A stretch of DNA of 64,000 bases, taken from NCBI GenBank assembly GCA_963556195.1, contig OY744525.1:79838344-79902343 (forward strand). Direction: 5' to 3'. Every line of letters begins with the position of its first letter. Positions within the stretch are counted from its first letter, which is position 1. The notes under the pieces were generated by a model. It made no database searches and was not told the origin of the DNA. It saw only the letters and a program-made list of their open reading frames with translations. This DNA is from Sepiola atlantica. Its lineage: Eukaryota; Mollusca; Cephalopoda; Sepiida; Sepiolidae. The position numbers were made by a program, and so were the translations under genes. Shown here piece by piece: positions 1-10,468 of the stretch.

Positions 1-12
1 TTCTTTTGTCAG

Positions 13-164
13 ATCGATCTTCCAGAAAGTCATCAGTTCAATCAGGACATGTAAACAAAAGTGATATTTCTGCTCCCTATCCACAATCAAGAAATCTTAT
101 AGAAATGAACAATGAACAGACTTCAAACACAAGACCCTTGCCTCCAGTACCAAACAAAAACTAA
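13..164 (+). CDS. Terminal coding exon of an upstream protocadherin (gene Z, partial)
   Basis: The exon begins after a polypyrimidine tract and AG at 11-12 and ends with TAA at 162-164. It enters in phase 1: read after a G from the preceding exon it gives D-RSSRKSS...PLPPVPNKN. It is 152 nt, the same length as the last exons of genes A to D and almost identical to that of gene A. It encodes the distal cytoplasmic tail, rich in Ser and Asn, ending in RPLPPVP, which fits the class I SH3 ligand pattern RxxPxxP. The body of this gene lies left of the window. That it belongs to a six-EC protocadherin is inferred from the matching exons downstream. Confidence 0.9.
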
Positions 165-690
165 TGATCATTACAACAAAAAGGCTGGTAGTATATTAAA
201 AGATACACACACTCAATTACTAAATCATATTCTACTTAAGAAAACATGTTAGCCATAAGTTGTATTAGCATGTTTAACACAATATGTAATATATATAATG
301 ACACTTTTTAAGTTACTTATTGAAAAATTCAGACTGCATAATCATGTAAAGAAATCCAGTATATACTGGTAAAGACTCGTTTGTAGTAAGAGAATTTATG
401 ATAAATACAATCTTGAAATTGATCATAACTAGGCCAACACTATTTTATAACTCTTATTTTTCCATTGTAATCTCTCAATGAAAAAATAATATTCAAATCT
501 TTATTTTGGGCCAAGAATATTGACTTAAAAGCAATATTAATATGTTAATATAGATTTCAACTCCATAGAACATTAATCAAGATAGAAATGTGTATTTTTC
601 TATTCAAACAAATAATAATGGATAATTAGAAGTATACAACATGAAGGGAAGGAAGGAAGAAAGTAAATCCCATAGGACGAATAACACACA
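165..690. other. 3' flank of gene Z, no gene
   Basis: AT-rich sequence that resembles the flanks after genes A and B, so the tandem duplication unit includes it. No exact AATAAA close to the stop was noticed and no other feature is visible. Confidence 0.6.
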
Positions 691-695
691 CACTA

Positions 696-1048
696 TTACA
701 TTGCATCATGGGAACAAAAGTTAAATCTTTTTTTTAATTAAAATTTTCAACTTTCCATCATCATAACTTATTAAAACATCAAAATTAAATATAATGTATA
801 TTTTTAGAATAAAAAAGGGAAAACAAATAGAAATTCAAACAAATATAAAATTATGGACGTGAGTTGGTAGTTCTTTTTTACATTTAACATCACCCTCCTT
901 CCTCTAACGCATAGTCATTACACATACACCATACTTTTTAGGACAACTATTTTATTACATTCATAGTAAACACATATTCACTTCAAAGATATTCCTCATT
1001 TACTGGACACAGAATATACAGATTGATCACTGGATAATACATTGTACA
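696..1048 (+). promoter_or_regulatory. Start module (promoter/5' leader) of gene A
   Basis: This segment is conserved upstream of genes A, B, C and D. It contains GCATCATGGG at 703-712, one base off the reverse complement of the Staf/ZNF143 core CCCANAATGC. About 200 bp further on, at 911-950, is a core that reads GTCATTACACATACACC followed by ATACTTTTTAGGACAACTAT. The micro-exon donor lies 126 bp after the core. The transcription start is not known. The promoter role is inferred from conservation, position and the following splice donor. Confidence 0.6.
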
Positions 1049-1076
1049 ATGAATAATATTGGATATCATAACAAAG
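1049..1076 (+). CDS. Gene A exon 1, 28-nt micro-exon with start codon
   Basis: ATG at 1049-1051 opens MNNIGYHNK and leaves one G before the donor AAAG|GTAAGG. Spliced to the acceptor at 6082 it continues in frame as GNELS and then the Met at 6096, so it adds 14 residues before the usual signal peptide. The same length, phase and nearly the same peptide are found for genes B and C, and a diverged version for D. An alternative is that this is 5' leader and the Met at 6096 is the true start. Confidence 0.6.
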
Positions 1077-2958
1077 GTAAGGAGAATTTATATTACTTTC
1101 TTTTTTCTATAACATTTTGTTTTCTTTAGCACAAACCACTGAAAAGAAGGCCATCATTCACATCTGACAAAGAAATCATTTCTCAAACTCAAAAAAACTA
1201 TTTTATTTTATTTTTATTTTGTCCTAATAATAAAAAATTATACATGTAAAAATTATCTGCACTCTTTTATAATTAATACAAGAAATTTCTACCCTCTCTT
1301 ATAATTACTGAGTAAGTTTTTTACATTTTCCCCCATTACTTGTCCAGTTGTCAGACGCCATTACACAAATTTATATTCACTTTACTTTAAATGATAGCAC
1401 TTATTACTTACTCATACATACTTTCTTAAGTATAATTTATGGCATGTTTCAAATGTTTTCAAAGTGGATTTTAAAGGGTAGTTTTTATAATTTATACTAA
1501 TGCTTTTTTACTATCTGATATTCAGATGTACAAACATAGCAACATTAAGAAATTTTTATTTGGGAGAATATTTTTGAAGAAATAATTTACTATTTATACA
1601 TTTCGGTACACTAATTATTTCTTAAATTAAGGATTTAATTTTTTACCTTTCCATAAAAAGTATTGTTGGTTTTCTTTCTAAAAACAATATAGTAATTAAA
1701 ATTAAAGAATTCATTGTATACATGATATCTGTGAATTTCATAGTATTAAAAAATTGTGAAATAAAACCTTTAAATGATTTTAATCTTTTAGGACACATTG
1801 TAATATATTTTATTTATGTTGATACATACCGTGGAAATAAATAAAATATTTTGATTACAAGTTTAACTTGCTTTCAATTAAATACACAACACAATATTAA
1901 ATTTAAATTATGATTTAATCAATAATTTACATATAAAAATGTCGGTTATTTAATAGATTTGATTAATTACTTTTTCAAATGCATCAAAAAAACATAATAT
2001 TTATTTTGATATCTTTCAAACTATTCATTGAATGTAACTAGATTTATATGAACAAGTTCAAGGGAATTAACTCATGACAATTAATATCCTACCACTAATA
2101 ACTGAAGTAGATCCGAATATTTCTTTTCAGTAATTTTTTTTAAAAAATCTATTATATAAAGGGCAGCAGTCTATTTGTCTGTGTGTCGAACTAAAAGTCA
2201 GAACTACATAAGATACACCCACAAAGCTAATATATTATTTTACAGCATTGCCTCAAACAAAATATGGGCTCATTTTTTTTGTAATATTGATTCTTTTGGA
2301 GGTCACCAGGAACAGAATTAGTCAGGAGTGGGGTTCAACGTTTAGAGAGCTTTTTTCTATCGACCTTTGGTCTGAAACTTGAACTAAAATACATTTTTGG
2401 GGCTTTTGTGATAATAATTGATGATTATTATTATTAACAAAAAGTTTTTTTAGGTAGACATGGATTAAAAAAAATTACATTAATAGTAGTGTTGTATAGT
2501 TAGTCAAAGATTTCATTTTTTTATAAATAAAAAAATACTTATTTCATAAACAGAAATAAAGCAACAGTAAATACTAAATAAGAAATATGCATATGCACAT
2601 TTAAGAAATAATGAACATTCATTTAAGGACATACTTAAGAATTCATTGGAGAAATTATCATATAAAATAAACGAAAAATGACAGATTAAAATCATTATTA
2701 TTATTTTTTTTAATTCTTCTTACAACCAAACTTCTTTATTACACTAGTAAACAAACCTGACATTGCCCAAGTACAAAAACTTTCTATGTTTCTAATAGTT
2801 TGGGGCAATTTTTTATTACTTGGTTCTTATTATATTTTGCTTCTTTTTCCTTATGGCTTCTATTATAAAGTTTTTTTTTCACTTTCTAACTTCAAACATA
2901 TGATTTTCTATAGTAAATAAATACACTTTTTTGTTCTTGTTGCAATGGCGTTCACCCT
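1077..2958. other. Gene A intron 1, left part
   Basis: AT-rich intron. Its first kilobase resembles the same part of introns 1 in genes B and C. At about 2147 the similarity to B and C ends and a TE-like start appears (TCTATTATATAAAGGGCAG, then GTCTGTGTGTC), similar in style to Helitron-type 5' ends. No 3' end for such an element was found. No coding sequence is supported here. Confidence 0.5.
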
Positions 2959-2959
2959 G

Positions 2960-4150
2960 GTCGAGTTGAGTTAGTTTCTTCTCATGGCGGGGCCCATACA
3001 CGGCGGTCCTGAGCAAGGTCGCATGAGATGGCTAGCGACTTGCGATTCCATCGTTGAAGTCCGACCACATGTGAACCTGAGAGTTCAGCCAAGTCCTTTT
3101 GATGATTGTTGCCCAGGTCCTCAGCTGTCCACCGACATGCTTGCGCCACCCAGACATAGGGAGGATTACACCATGAATTAGCATGTCCAAACCATTGAAG
3201 ATGTCGCTCCAACAGGACGTATGGCAGAGACTTAAAATTGAGGTGCTGTCGGAGAACAGCAGTTGGGACACAGTCAGCTCTTTGGCAATGCAAGATGCAG
3301 TGGAGGCAGTCATTGTAAAAGACTTTCAGCTTCCACCGATCATCCACCTTAATTTGCCATGTCTTACACCCATAAAGTAGGATCGACCAGACGGCAGATT
3401 GGTAAATAAGCCTTTTTCTACACCCCCATAAAGACCGCTGGAGGCACATAAAAGCCGATATGCTCGTACCCAAACTCGTGTCGACCTGTAATTGCACTGG
3501 ATGAGATGAAGAAGCTTTGCAGAAACACAATCTGCCTGCATGATGCGTCAGAGGGAATCTAAGGCAGCTGCAAAATCGACAAAGCACAGCACAGTCATCT
3601 GTTGATGAGCCCAACGCTGTTCGAGAGCGCGACGAATGTTGAAAATTTGATTAACACAGCTCCTTCCCAGAGGGAAACCACCCTGGATTAAGCACGTATG
3701 GAGATCGCAAGCTTTCTGGAACTTTTTCAAAAGGAGAACTGCAAATGCTTTCGCCATAACATTGATGAGGCTAATATCTCTAATTAGAACAGAGTTACCG
3801 GTCCCCCTCTTTGTAAAAGGGTAGGATAATTGCTTCACTCCAGTCATCAGGGATCTCCCTAGTCGTCCATACTGCATTGAAGACACGATGTACCCATGCA
3901 GCAAACGCACTAGCATAACCTTATATACTTCAGTAGGAATCCCATCCTCTCCGGGAGCCTTGTTGTTATGCACCCGAAACAGGACCTGCTGGACTTCCTC
4001 TACCATTAGCACGGCTGTGTTGCAATCATACTTCTTCTCAGCTAGCTCAGCATCAACTTCTGTCATTGGAGGTGGATGATTGAGCAGCTCGTTGAAGTGT
4101 TCTTTCCACTGCATGAGACTATTTGGGTTGTGAGGCAATTTTGTTGCAGG
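2960..4150 (-). mobile_element. Non-LTR retrotransposon (LINE) pol remnant, internally deleted
   Basis: On the minus strand 4138-3548 encodes an N-terminal reverse-transcriptase region: NNKAPGEDGIPTEVYK, RDISLINVMAKAF, GGFPLGRSCVNQIFNIRRALEQ and CFVDFAAALDSL, typical of LINE RT blocks. The reading then changes frame; 3541-3440 continues RT palm sequence, and about 3420-2982 encodes the typical LINE C-terminus (SILLYGCKTW, LLERHLQWFGHA, LAQDRRVWAPP). The stretch that should carry the catalytic AYADD motif is absent, so an internal deletion joins the two halves. Several frameshifts are present. The element is dead and sits antisense in intron 1 of gene A. Clade assignment is open. Confidence 0.85.
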
Positions 4151-4224
4151 GGAATTCTGTTTTGTGTATGCAGTTGCAAGTCTTAATTTTTGTTGTTTTT
4201 TATCATTTGATTCAGTATTTTTAT

Positions 4225-5113
4225 TGCTGTTTAATATTTTATTGTTGTATTTTTAATTATTTTTTCTAAGTTTTCACCACAACTGTAGCTAAATTTAAAG
4301 GTGTTTTTATTAAAGATTTTATGTAGCATATTATTAGGAGAGAAGTGTAGGTTAATTAAATCTAGGAATCTTTTACCAAGTTTAGTTTTAACCATGTGAT
4401 TAAATGGGGGGGGGTAAACCAAATAATCTTCCTACTTCTTCCTTTTTTATGTTTATCGTTGGGAGTTGTAGGTTTAATATATTTAATTTAGGTGTTTTTG
4501 TATCTGCTCTCTTTTAGTGCTTTATTGTAAAAAGCCTTATGTGCGTTAAAAACTGCCTTATTAGAGGAGTTGTTGTTAATTCTCTTTTCAATTGATTTAG
4601 GGATGTGTTTAATTATAGTTGGTGATTAGAGAGTAGATGAACATAAATTGGATTAGCATTATCTTTAGTATAAGGTTTGTACGTTTATTTGTTTAAGTTA
4701 AATGTTACATCTAAGAAGTTTAATGTTTGATGTTATTTTCACTTAAGACCTAACCTTTTCATCTCTCTAAGAATAATCTTTTTTTATTCTTTCACACTTT
4801 TGCTCTCATTTTAGTTTTTTACCACTAATAGGCCGTCGTCTCAATATAATTCTATATCTTTTATGTTAATGTCTTTTGTGAGATTATATAAAATGTAGAC
4901 TCCAACTAGGTCGGTTACTTTTGCTGAAACCAAAGAACCCATGGAAACATCGAAAGATCCTGATTGATTGCTTTTAGTCCATTGTTTGTGTTTGCTAATT
5001 AGCACTGTATTTCTTAATTTTCTAATAATATTGATTTCTTCTTCGGAAATATCAAGACTGTCTTGAGAAAACGTGGATGCATTGAAACAAAAATTAGTGT
5101 CGACTGTCACCAA
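4225..5113 (-). mobile_element. Degenerate Penelope-like-type reverse transcriptase fragment
   Basis: Minus-strand translation gives NQSGSFDVSMGSLVSAKVTDLVGVYIL, then IKDIELY, a TGA stop, and DDGLLVVKN. This is the palm motif C of a reverse transcriptase with the Arg codon of YRDDGL turned into a stop. After it, broken frames give LDVTFNLN-like text and, at 4422-4231, FNPPFNHMVKTKLGKRF followed by LHKIFNKNTFKFSYSC, which I recall as typical for the region downstream of RT in this protein family. Assignment to Penelope-like elements is from memory of the motifs and not certain. It differs in family from the LINE beside it. Confidence 0.65.
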
Positions 5114-5770
5114 TGTTTATTTAATTTTATAAAAGCTATACTTTGTATTGAGAACTTTTGAAAAATATTGGTTTTGTGTTCATTATGTAAATATATTTGA
5201 ACTTGAATAATTACATACAGATGCTCCTACTAAGTATACATCTTTCATCCCCAACATATACAAATCTAAAAGAATGCAGTAAACTCCATACCTGTGTGCT
5301 AGTGATGAAATTAAATTTCCTTATGAAAAAGAATACATTGCATAATTCTCTTAAAAAGAATGTTAGTTTTCAAATTAAGCAAAACAATAAATATATATTG
5401 CCTGCTTGTCTATTCAATTTTCTATTTTTCTGTAAACTTCACAGCATAACATGTTAATTGTTTCTAACCAGGTATAAATAAGAGGGAAGAGTTATTTAAA
5501 CTATTTTTTAAATTTTCTTATTTTCTCAAAGTTAAAAAGTTTGTTTACAGATATCAGATAAAATAAAATGGGCTAGGATGAAATTTTTTTGAATACAGTT
5601 TAATCGAACTGTGATTATTGTGACTATATTTTATTTTTTAATTTAATTTTAAAAAATAATTGTGGCAGAACCTTTTAATATTACAATTTATTAGGAAACT
5701 ATTTGGAACCAATGGAATTTCCTGGAAACTTAGTAAAATCATCATCGGTGCATATTGAGAACTCATTACA

Positions 5771-5816
<46 letters not shown>

Positions 5817-6081
5817 TTTTAAACCTAATCATATCTTTGCTGAATTATAGACCACATGTATAAAACTGAGATTGAATATGATCCTATCAATTTCCTCACT
5901 TTAGGGTTGCTCTACATTTTCTTTTTCTGAAACATTTGTTTAACTTCCAGGCCCTTTAATGTCAATGTTGTTTGAAATCCAATAAGTAAATTCTCAGAAA
6001 CATTTAATTTTATTTATTAATATAGTAATTATATAACTTAGATTATCCTGCATTTAAAAAAAATTCATCTTTTCTTTCCAG
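5114..6081. other. Gene A intron 1, right part
   Basis: AT-rich intron. Apart from the TG microsatellite nothing is seen until the tract TTTCTTTCCAG that forms the acceptor at 6071-6081. Sequence near 5880-5940 matches the corresponding part of gene C intron 1. Confidence 0.5.
5772..5814. repeat. (TG)n microsatellite
   Basis: About 21 uninterrupted TG units. Confidence 0.95.
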
Positions 6082-8486
6082 GCAATGAATTAAGTATGTT
6101 TGGCCTTCTACATACTTTCTTATTCATAATACCTGTTTGTCTCAGTGTAGACCTAACTTACACTGTAGGAGAAGGAAAAACTCCAGGAACCTACATTGGA
6201 GACATTTCTACAGATTCTAAGATAATGGAGAACATGTCCTACCAAGACAAGAAACTCATTACATTCAGTCAACTACAAGGGAAAGTTGATAGTTCTCAAT
6301 ATTTCCGAGTGTCCAAGAAAACAGGCAAACTTTATGCAACAATCACATTGGATGCAGAAGCAATGTGTAAACGTAATGAACAATGCTTTCAACTCATTGA
6401 TGTAGCTGTTCGTAAAGGAACTTCTTCAATGAGGATCTTAGAAATCAAAGTCATCATAAAAGATATCAATGATCACAAACCTGAATTTTCAGAAGAACAA
6501 GTCAATATTGAATTTTTGGAAGATGTTGGCATAGGAGCTAAAAAAATAATTCCTAATGCAATTGATAAAGATGTTGGAATTTTAAATTCAAAGATCACAT
6601 ATGAACTTAAAAAGATGAAAAATGAACCATTTTCTTTGTTTATTACTCCAGATGTTGAAGGAACATCAGTTTTATGGTTGAAACTGGAAGAAACTTTAGA
6701 TAGAGAAACCAAAGATTCTTATGTTGTACAAATTGTGGCAAAAGATGCAGGCTATCCTCCAAAACAAAACATACTAAATGTTCATATTTCAGTCATTGAT
6801 GTTAATGATAATTTACCTGTGTTTTCTAAAAATGTATACAATATTTCAATAAAGAATGAAGAGAGCAAAATCACACCAATTGTTATTTTATCAGCAACTG
6901 ATTTGGATGCAGGACAAAATGGAAGAGTTTCATATCATTGGAATCACAAGACAAATGAAAAATCAAAAGCTTTCTTCCAATTGGTAGAAACAACTGGACA
7001 ATTATTCTTGCAGAAAAAAATTATGTCAGGAGAAAAGACCTCACATAAACTTTATATAAAAGCTGAAGATGGAGGGAATCCACCATTAAGCTCTAAAGCA
7101 ATTATTGTTATTAACTTGATAAGCCATGAAAACAAAGCTCCCACTATTGATATAAATTTTCCTTCTTCATTAAATAAGAACATAGTTGAGATTTTAGAGA
7201 ATAGTAAACTTGGTAGCTTCATTGCTTATGTGAAAGTCATTGACAATGATGAAGGACAAAATGGAGATGTCACTTGTCATCTTCATCATGAGAAATTTCA
7301 GCTTCAGAATTTAGGTACAAAGAAATATGAAGTGACACTGAAAAATCCTCTTGACAGAGAGAAAGAAGAGCACCATGATGTTGTAATCAGTTGTCAAGAT
7401 AAAGGCTCTCCTCCTCTTCATAGTAACAGCAAATTCTCCATTCAAGTGATGGATATCAATGATGTAAGGCCACAATTTACAAAAGACACATTTAAATTCT
7501 TCATTGATGAGAATCAAAACTCCAGAATTACTCTTGGCTACATCAATGCCACTGATTCAGACTTGGGAGATGGAGGAAAACTCACATATTCTCTCATCAC
7601 CAATAACAACAAACACTTCTTACCTTTCAAAATGACCACAAATGGATTATTATCAGCAATCATGTCTCTTGATCATGAATTTCAACATACTTATCACTTC
7701 AAGGTGTTTGTGAAAGACAATGGAACACCATCTCTCAATAACACAGTCAATGTGATTGTTGAGGTCACTGATAAAAATGATAATGCTCCATATTTTACAT
7801 TTCCCAGTGTTAAACCTTACAATCTACATGTCACATATTACCCTGATGTCAGAAACAAGAATATCACACAAATAAAGGCAGCGGACAGTGATAGTCAAGA
7901 GAATGCATTTCTAAAATATCAATTAATTAGAGGCAATGACAAACAGATGTTCACCATCAGCCAGTACACTGGTTTCTTAGCTTTCAATAGACAACTCAGC
8001 CAACAAAATGCTGGCTCCTATGAGCTTCACATTGTCGTCAAGGATAGTGGTAGGCCAGTTCTATCAGCAACAACTACTCTCTTTTTAACACTCACTATCA
8101 GCAACAACACATCAGAAATGTTAAATGTTGTTCAGCTTCACACTGAAGAGAAAGTGCATCTTAATCTTGTCATTATTATTACAGTCATAGCAGTCACAAT
8201 AGCTGTCTTCATTACAGCTTCATTATCAATCTGCATCATTCGATGTAATGGTCAGTCAAATGTGGCCTATGCTCAAGCACTTGATCCTTCCAATAGATAT
8301 GTTGGTGAACAGAGACAACTCATTGCTCCTTCTTACCCAGGAAACACTTGGCCTCATCCTGTTCAGCCTTTGCAAATAAACCAAGCGCCATCTACAAATA
8401 CTCCCATGGAAACATCAAGAAGACAATTAACTTCAGCAGATGCACTTCCACAGAAATCACAGCCACCAAGTGATGTTCCATCACAA
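6082..8486 (+). CDS. Gene A exon 2: protocadherin ectodomain EC1-EC6, TM, proximal tail
   Basis: Encodes nearly the whole of a type I membrane adhesion receptor of the protocadherin family. From the Met at 6096 it has 797 residues: signal peptide 1-17 (cut near CLS-VDL), six cadherin repeats with linker motifs DINDH (123), DVNDN (235), a non-canonical HENKAP (about 343), DINDV (453) and DKNDN (559), EC6 to about 688, a membrane segment at about 691-716 (LVIIITVIAV...) and a short tail. EC1 contains the C-x5-C loop (CKRNEQC) typical of clustered protocadherins. Acceptor TTTCTTTCCAG; donor CAA|GTAAGT at 8486, phase 0. With exons 3 and 4 the protein is 888 residues, or 902 from the micro-exon ATG. 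By family knowledge it should act in calcium-dependent homophilic recognition between neurons. Reading on into the intron would add only 13 residues before a stop. Confidence 0.96.
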
Positions 8487-8818
8487 GTAAGTACAATTAG
8501 TTATTGTTTTCTTATTTATTACCTTTAACTTTTAATAAAACTATTTAAGTACTGGAAAAACAAACAAAAATTTTACTTTATGTAAGGTTTAAGAAGATTA
8601 ATTGGAATACTCTTTTCTTATAAACAAATTTACAAATCTATTTGAAAGAATGTTAATATCTGAACAGGAGTTTAAACATTTTATTTAAGCTGAATATGAG
8701 AAACATAAAATATGAGAAAATAAGCCTATAACAATATAACTATTTCATAATGGTGATAATTTATCCAAATTTAACAATAGGGTGTTGTCCTTGATTAGAA
8801 AGCATTGTTTATATGGAA
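8487..8818. other. Gene A intron 2, left part
   Basis: AT-rich intron. Bases 8770-8788 are an inverted copy of the loop of the hairpin element that follows. Nothing else is seen. Confidence 0.5.
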
Positions 8819-9353
8819 ATATTAATTATTAAAAAATAATAATAAGCAATTAGAACGCCATACAATGCATTTTAGTTTTATTAACTTTTTTTTCAATTTA
8901 ATTTTCGAAGATATACTTCCTCATCAGAATTACTGAATTTCAAATACAGATATATAAAAGTACCTTTCTTTTTTTCCCTTTTAGTCCTCATCTTGTTTTT
9001 TTTGGTGTTATCAGTTCGATGTTAGTGAACGAATGAGTCTTTTTTTTTTTTGGACGGCACATGGCGGTGCAAATTGTAACAACACCCTATTGTTAAAATT
9101 TGCACCGCCATGTGCCGTCCAAAAAAAAAAAAGACTCATTCGTTCACTAACATCGAACTGATAACACCAAAAAAAACAAGATGAGGACTAAAAGGAAAAA
9201 AAAGAAAGGTATTTTTATATATCTTTATTTGAAATTCAGTAATTCTGATGAGGAAGTATATCTTCGAAAATTAAATTGAAAAAAAAGTTAATAAAACTAA
9301 AATGCATTGTATGGCGTTCTAATTGCTTATTATTATTCTTTAATAATTAATAT
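8819..9353. repeat. Long, almost perfect inverted repeat (foldback/MITE-like)
   Basis: Two arms of about 257 bp, 8819-9075 and 9097-9353, are reverse complements with few mismatches around a 21-nt loop. The centre carries GGACGGCACATGGCGGTGC and its complement, flanked by long A and T runs. The element is in the sense-strand intron of gene A, so the pre-mRNA can fold into a long hairpin. There is no coding capacity and no clear target-site duplication. Confidence 0.93.
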
Positions 9354-9544
9354 ATCCAAATTTAATTTTAATATGCTTTTTTCTTAAGGACATTTGACAA
9401 TTGTTTTTACTAATGGTTTAATTCACACTTTTTAAATTTGTTTCCAAGGATATTTCATAAGCGTAATAGATAACTTGGAAAATAATTAATTTAATTGTCT
9501 TGTTGCTATACCTAAACATTTTAGACAAGAGAACAAAGTAAATA

Positions 9545-9835
9545 AAAGATAATATTTGTTTGCATTTTGGGGATCGGGAATTTTTATTATTTACAATTTT
9601 CAGATCGGTTTCCCCCATCTTGGTTGTTATCACCACTTCGGGTACCTTTTGCATTCCAATCTTCTTCAGATGCCTTGTATCAAACTATCATGGAATTTTG
9701 AACCAACCTTTTATCGAAGCCCTGGGTGTACAGTGTTCACATTCCATTAGCCAAGACGTGTGACATTATTTCTGTTAACTTGTTAAATCATTATGTTGCT
9801 CTTGCTCAGGATTGAATTCAAAACTTCAAAATAAC
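9545..9835 (-). mobile_element. SINE copy, minus orientation
   Basis: The reverse complement closely resembles the copy at 9836-10165: both share a run around TTCAATCCTGAGCAA, then AATGTCACA, GTTCAAAATTC, ATGATNGTT and a 3' end CAATCTGAAAATTGTAAATAAT. The two copies face away from a common centre. This copy lacks most of the tRNA-like A box. Confidence 0.65.
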
Positions 9836-10165
9836 CAGAGACACATGAGCAAGATGACTAGAATGTTGGTTAAAGTGTGCAGATTATGTTCAGGTTCTGA
9901 GTTCAATCCTGAGCAAAGGTAGTAAGAGAAATTAACAAGTAACCTGAAAGAATGTCACAGGATGTGGAGAATGGAATCTGAACAGTGTACTGATAATGTT
10001 CCAATTAAGGATTGGGTTCAAAATTCTATGATTGTTCTCAAGTTTGACACAAGGGAATTGAAGAATGCCAGATGGCAAAATGGCAAAAATATTGTGATAA
10101 CAGCCAAGATGATAAAACCAATCTGAAAATTGTAAATAATAATAAAAGATTATGTTCATATTTTA
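9836..10165 (+). mobile_element. tRNA-type SINE copy, plus orientation
   Basis: TGGTTAAAGTG (about 9866) fits the Pol III A box TRGYNNARNNG, and AGTTCAATCCT (about 9901) is close to a B box, spaced as in a tRNA-derived SINE head. The body matches the neighbouring inverted copy, and it ends in an AAT-type tail (TAAATAATAATAAAAG). Family name not known to me. Confidence 0.65.
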
Positions 10166-10344
10166 TATTATACCAAGAACTGCTTAAAATGTGTTTTTTT
10201 TATTAAAATATATTTGTTACTGATAATACTTTTTAAAAAAATCTTATTTATATTAATATAAGTCTTATGAGTATTTGGTTTCATTTATGGGATCAGATTA
10301 GAAATGTTTTTTCTATTTAACTATTTTTTGCTCCATCTTACCAG

Positions 10345-10468
10345 ATGTATACGCAAAATGTGTCAATTCCACCTGATTATTTTACCTGGAGATCTACTGT
10401 ACCTTCACAATCAGAAGCTGATTTGAACTGGAGGGAAGAGAATTCTGTAAATAACCAAGGAACATCAG
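10345..10468 (+). CDS. Gene A exon 3: cytoplasmic tail
   Basis: 124 nt, entered in phase 0 after TTACCAG and left in phase 1 at TCAG|GTAATA. It encodes MYTQNVSIPPDYFTWRSTVP and then a Glu/Asn-rich stretch ending NNQGTS. YFTWRST is close to the WIRS consensus (bulky-x-T/S-F-x-x-T/S) used by some protocadherins to bind the WAVE complex, with Trp where Phe is expected. The segment is conserved in genes A to D. Confidence 0.93.

Noticed and set aside
5197..5457. 86-codon plus-strand frame
   Set aside because: Low-complexity, intronic, next to a retroelement remnant, no domain or paralogous copy in the other introns.
6473..6712. Minus-strand open frames inside the large exons (the same shadows recur in B, C and D)
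   Set aside because: They lie antisense to highly conserved cadherin coding sequence and recur only because the exons are duplicated.
9556..9763. Two overlapping open frames of 64-67 codons
   Set aside because: Both fall in the inverted SINE copy.
9836..9935. Functional tRNA gene
   Set aside because: A- and B-box-like text is present but no cloverleaf with acceptor stem could be drawn; it fits a SINE head better.
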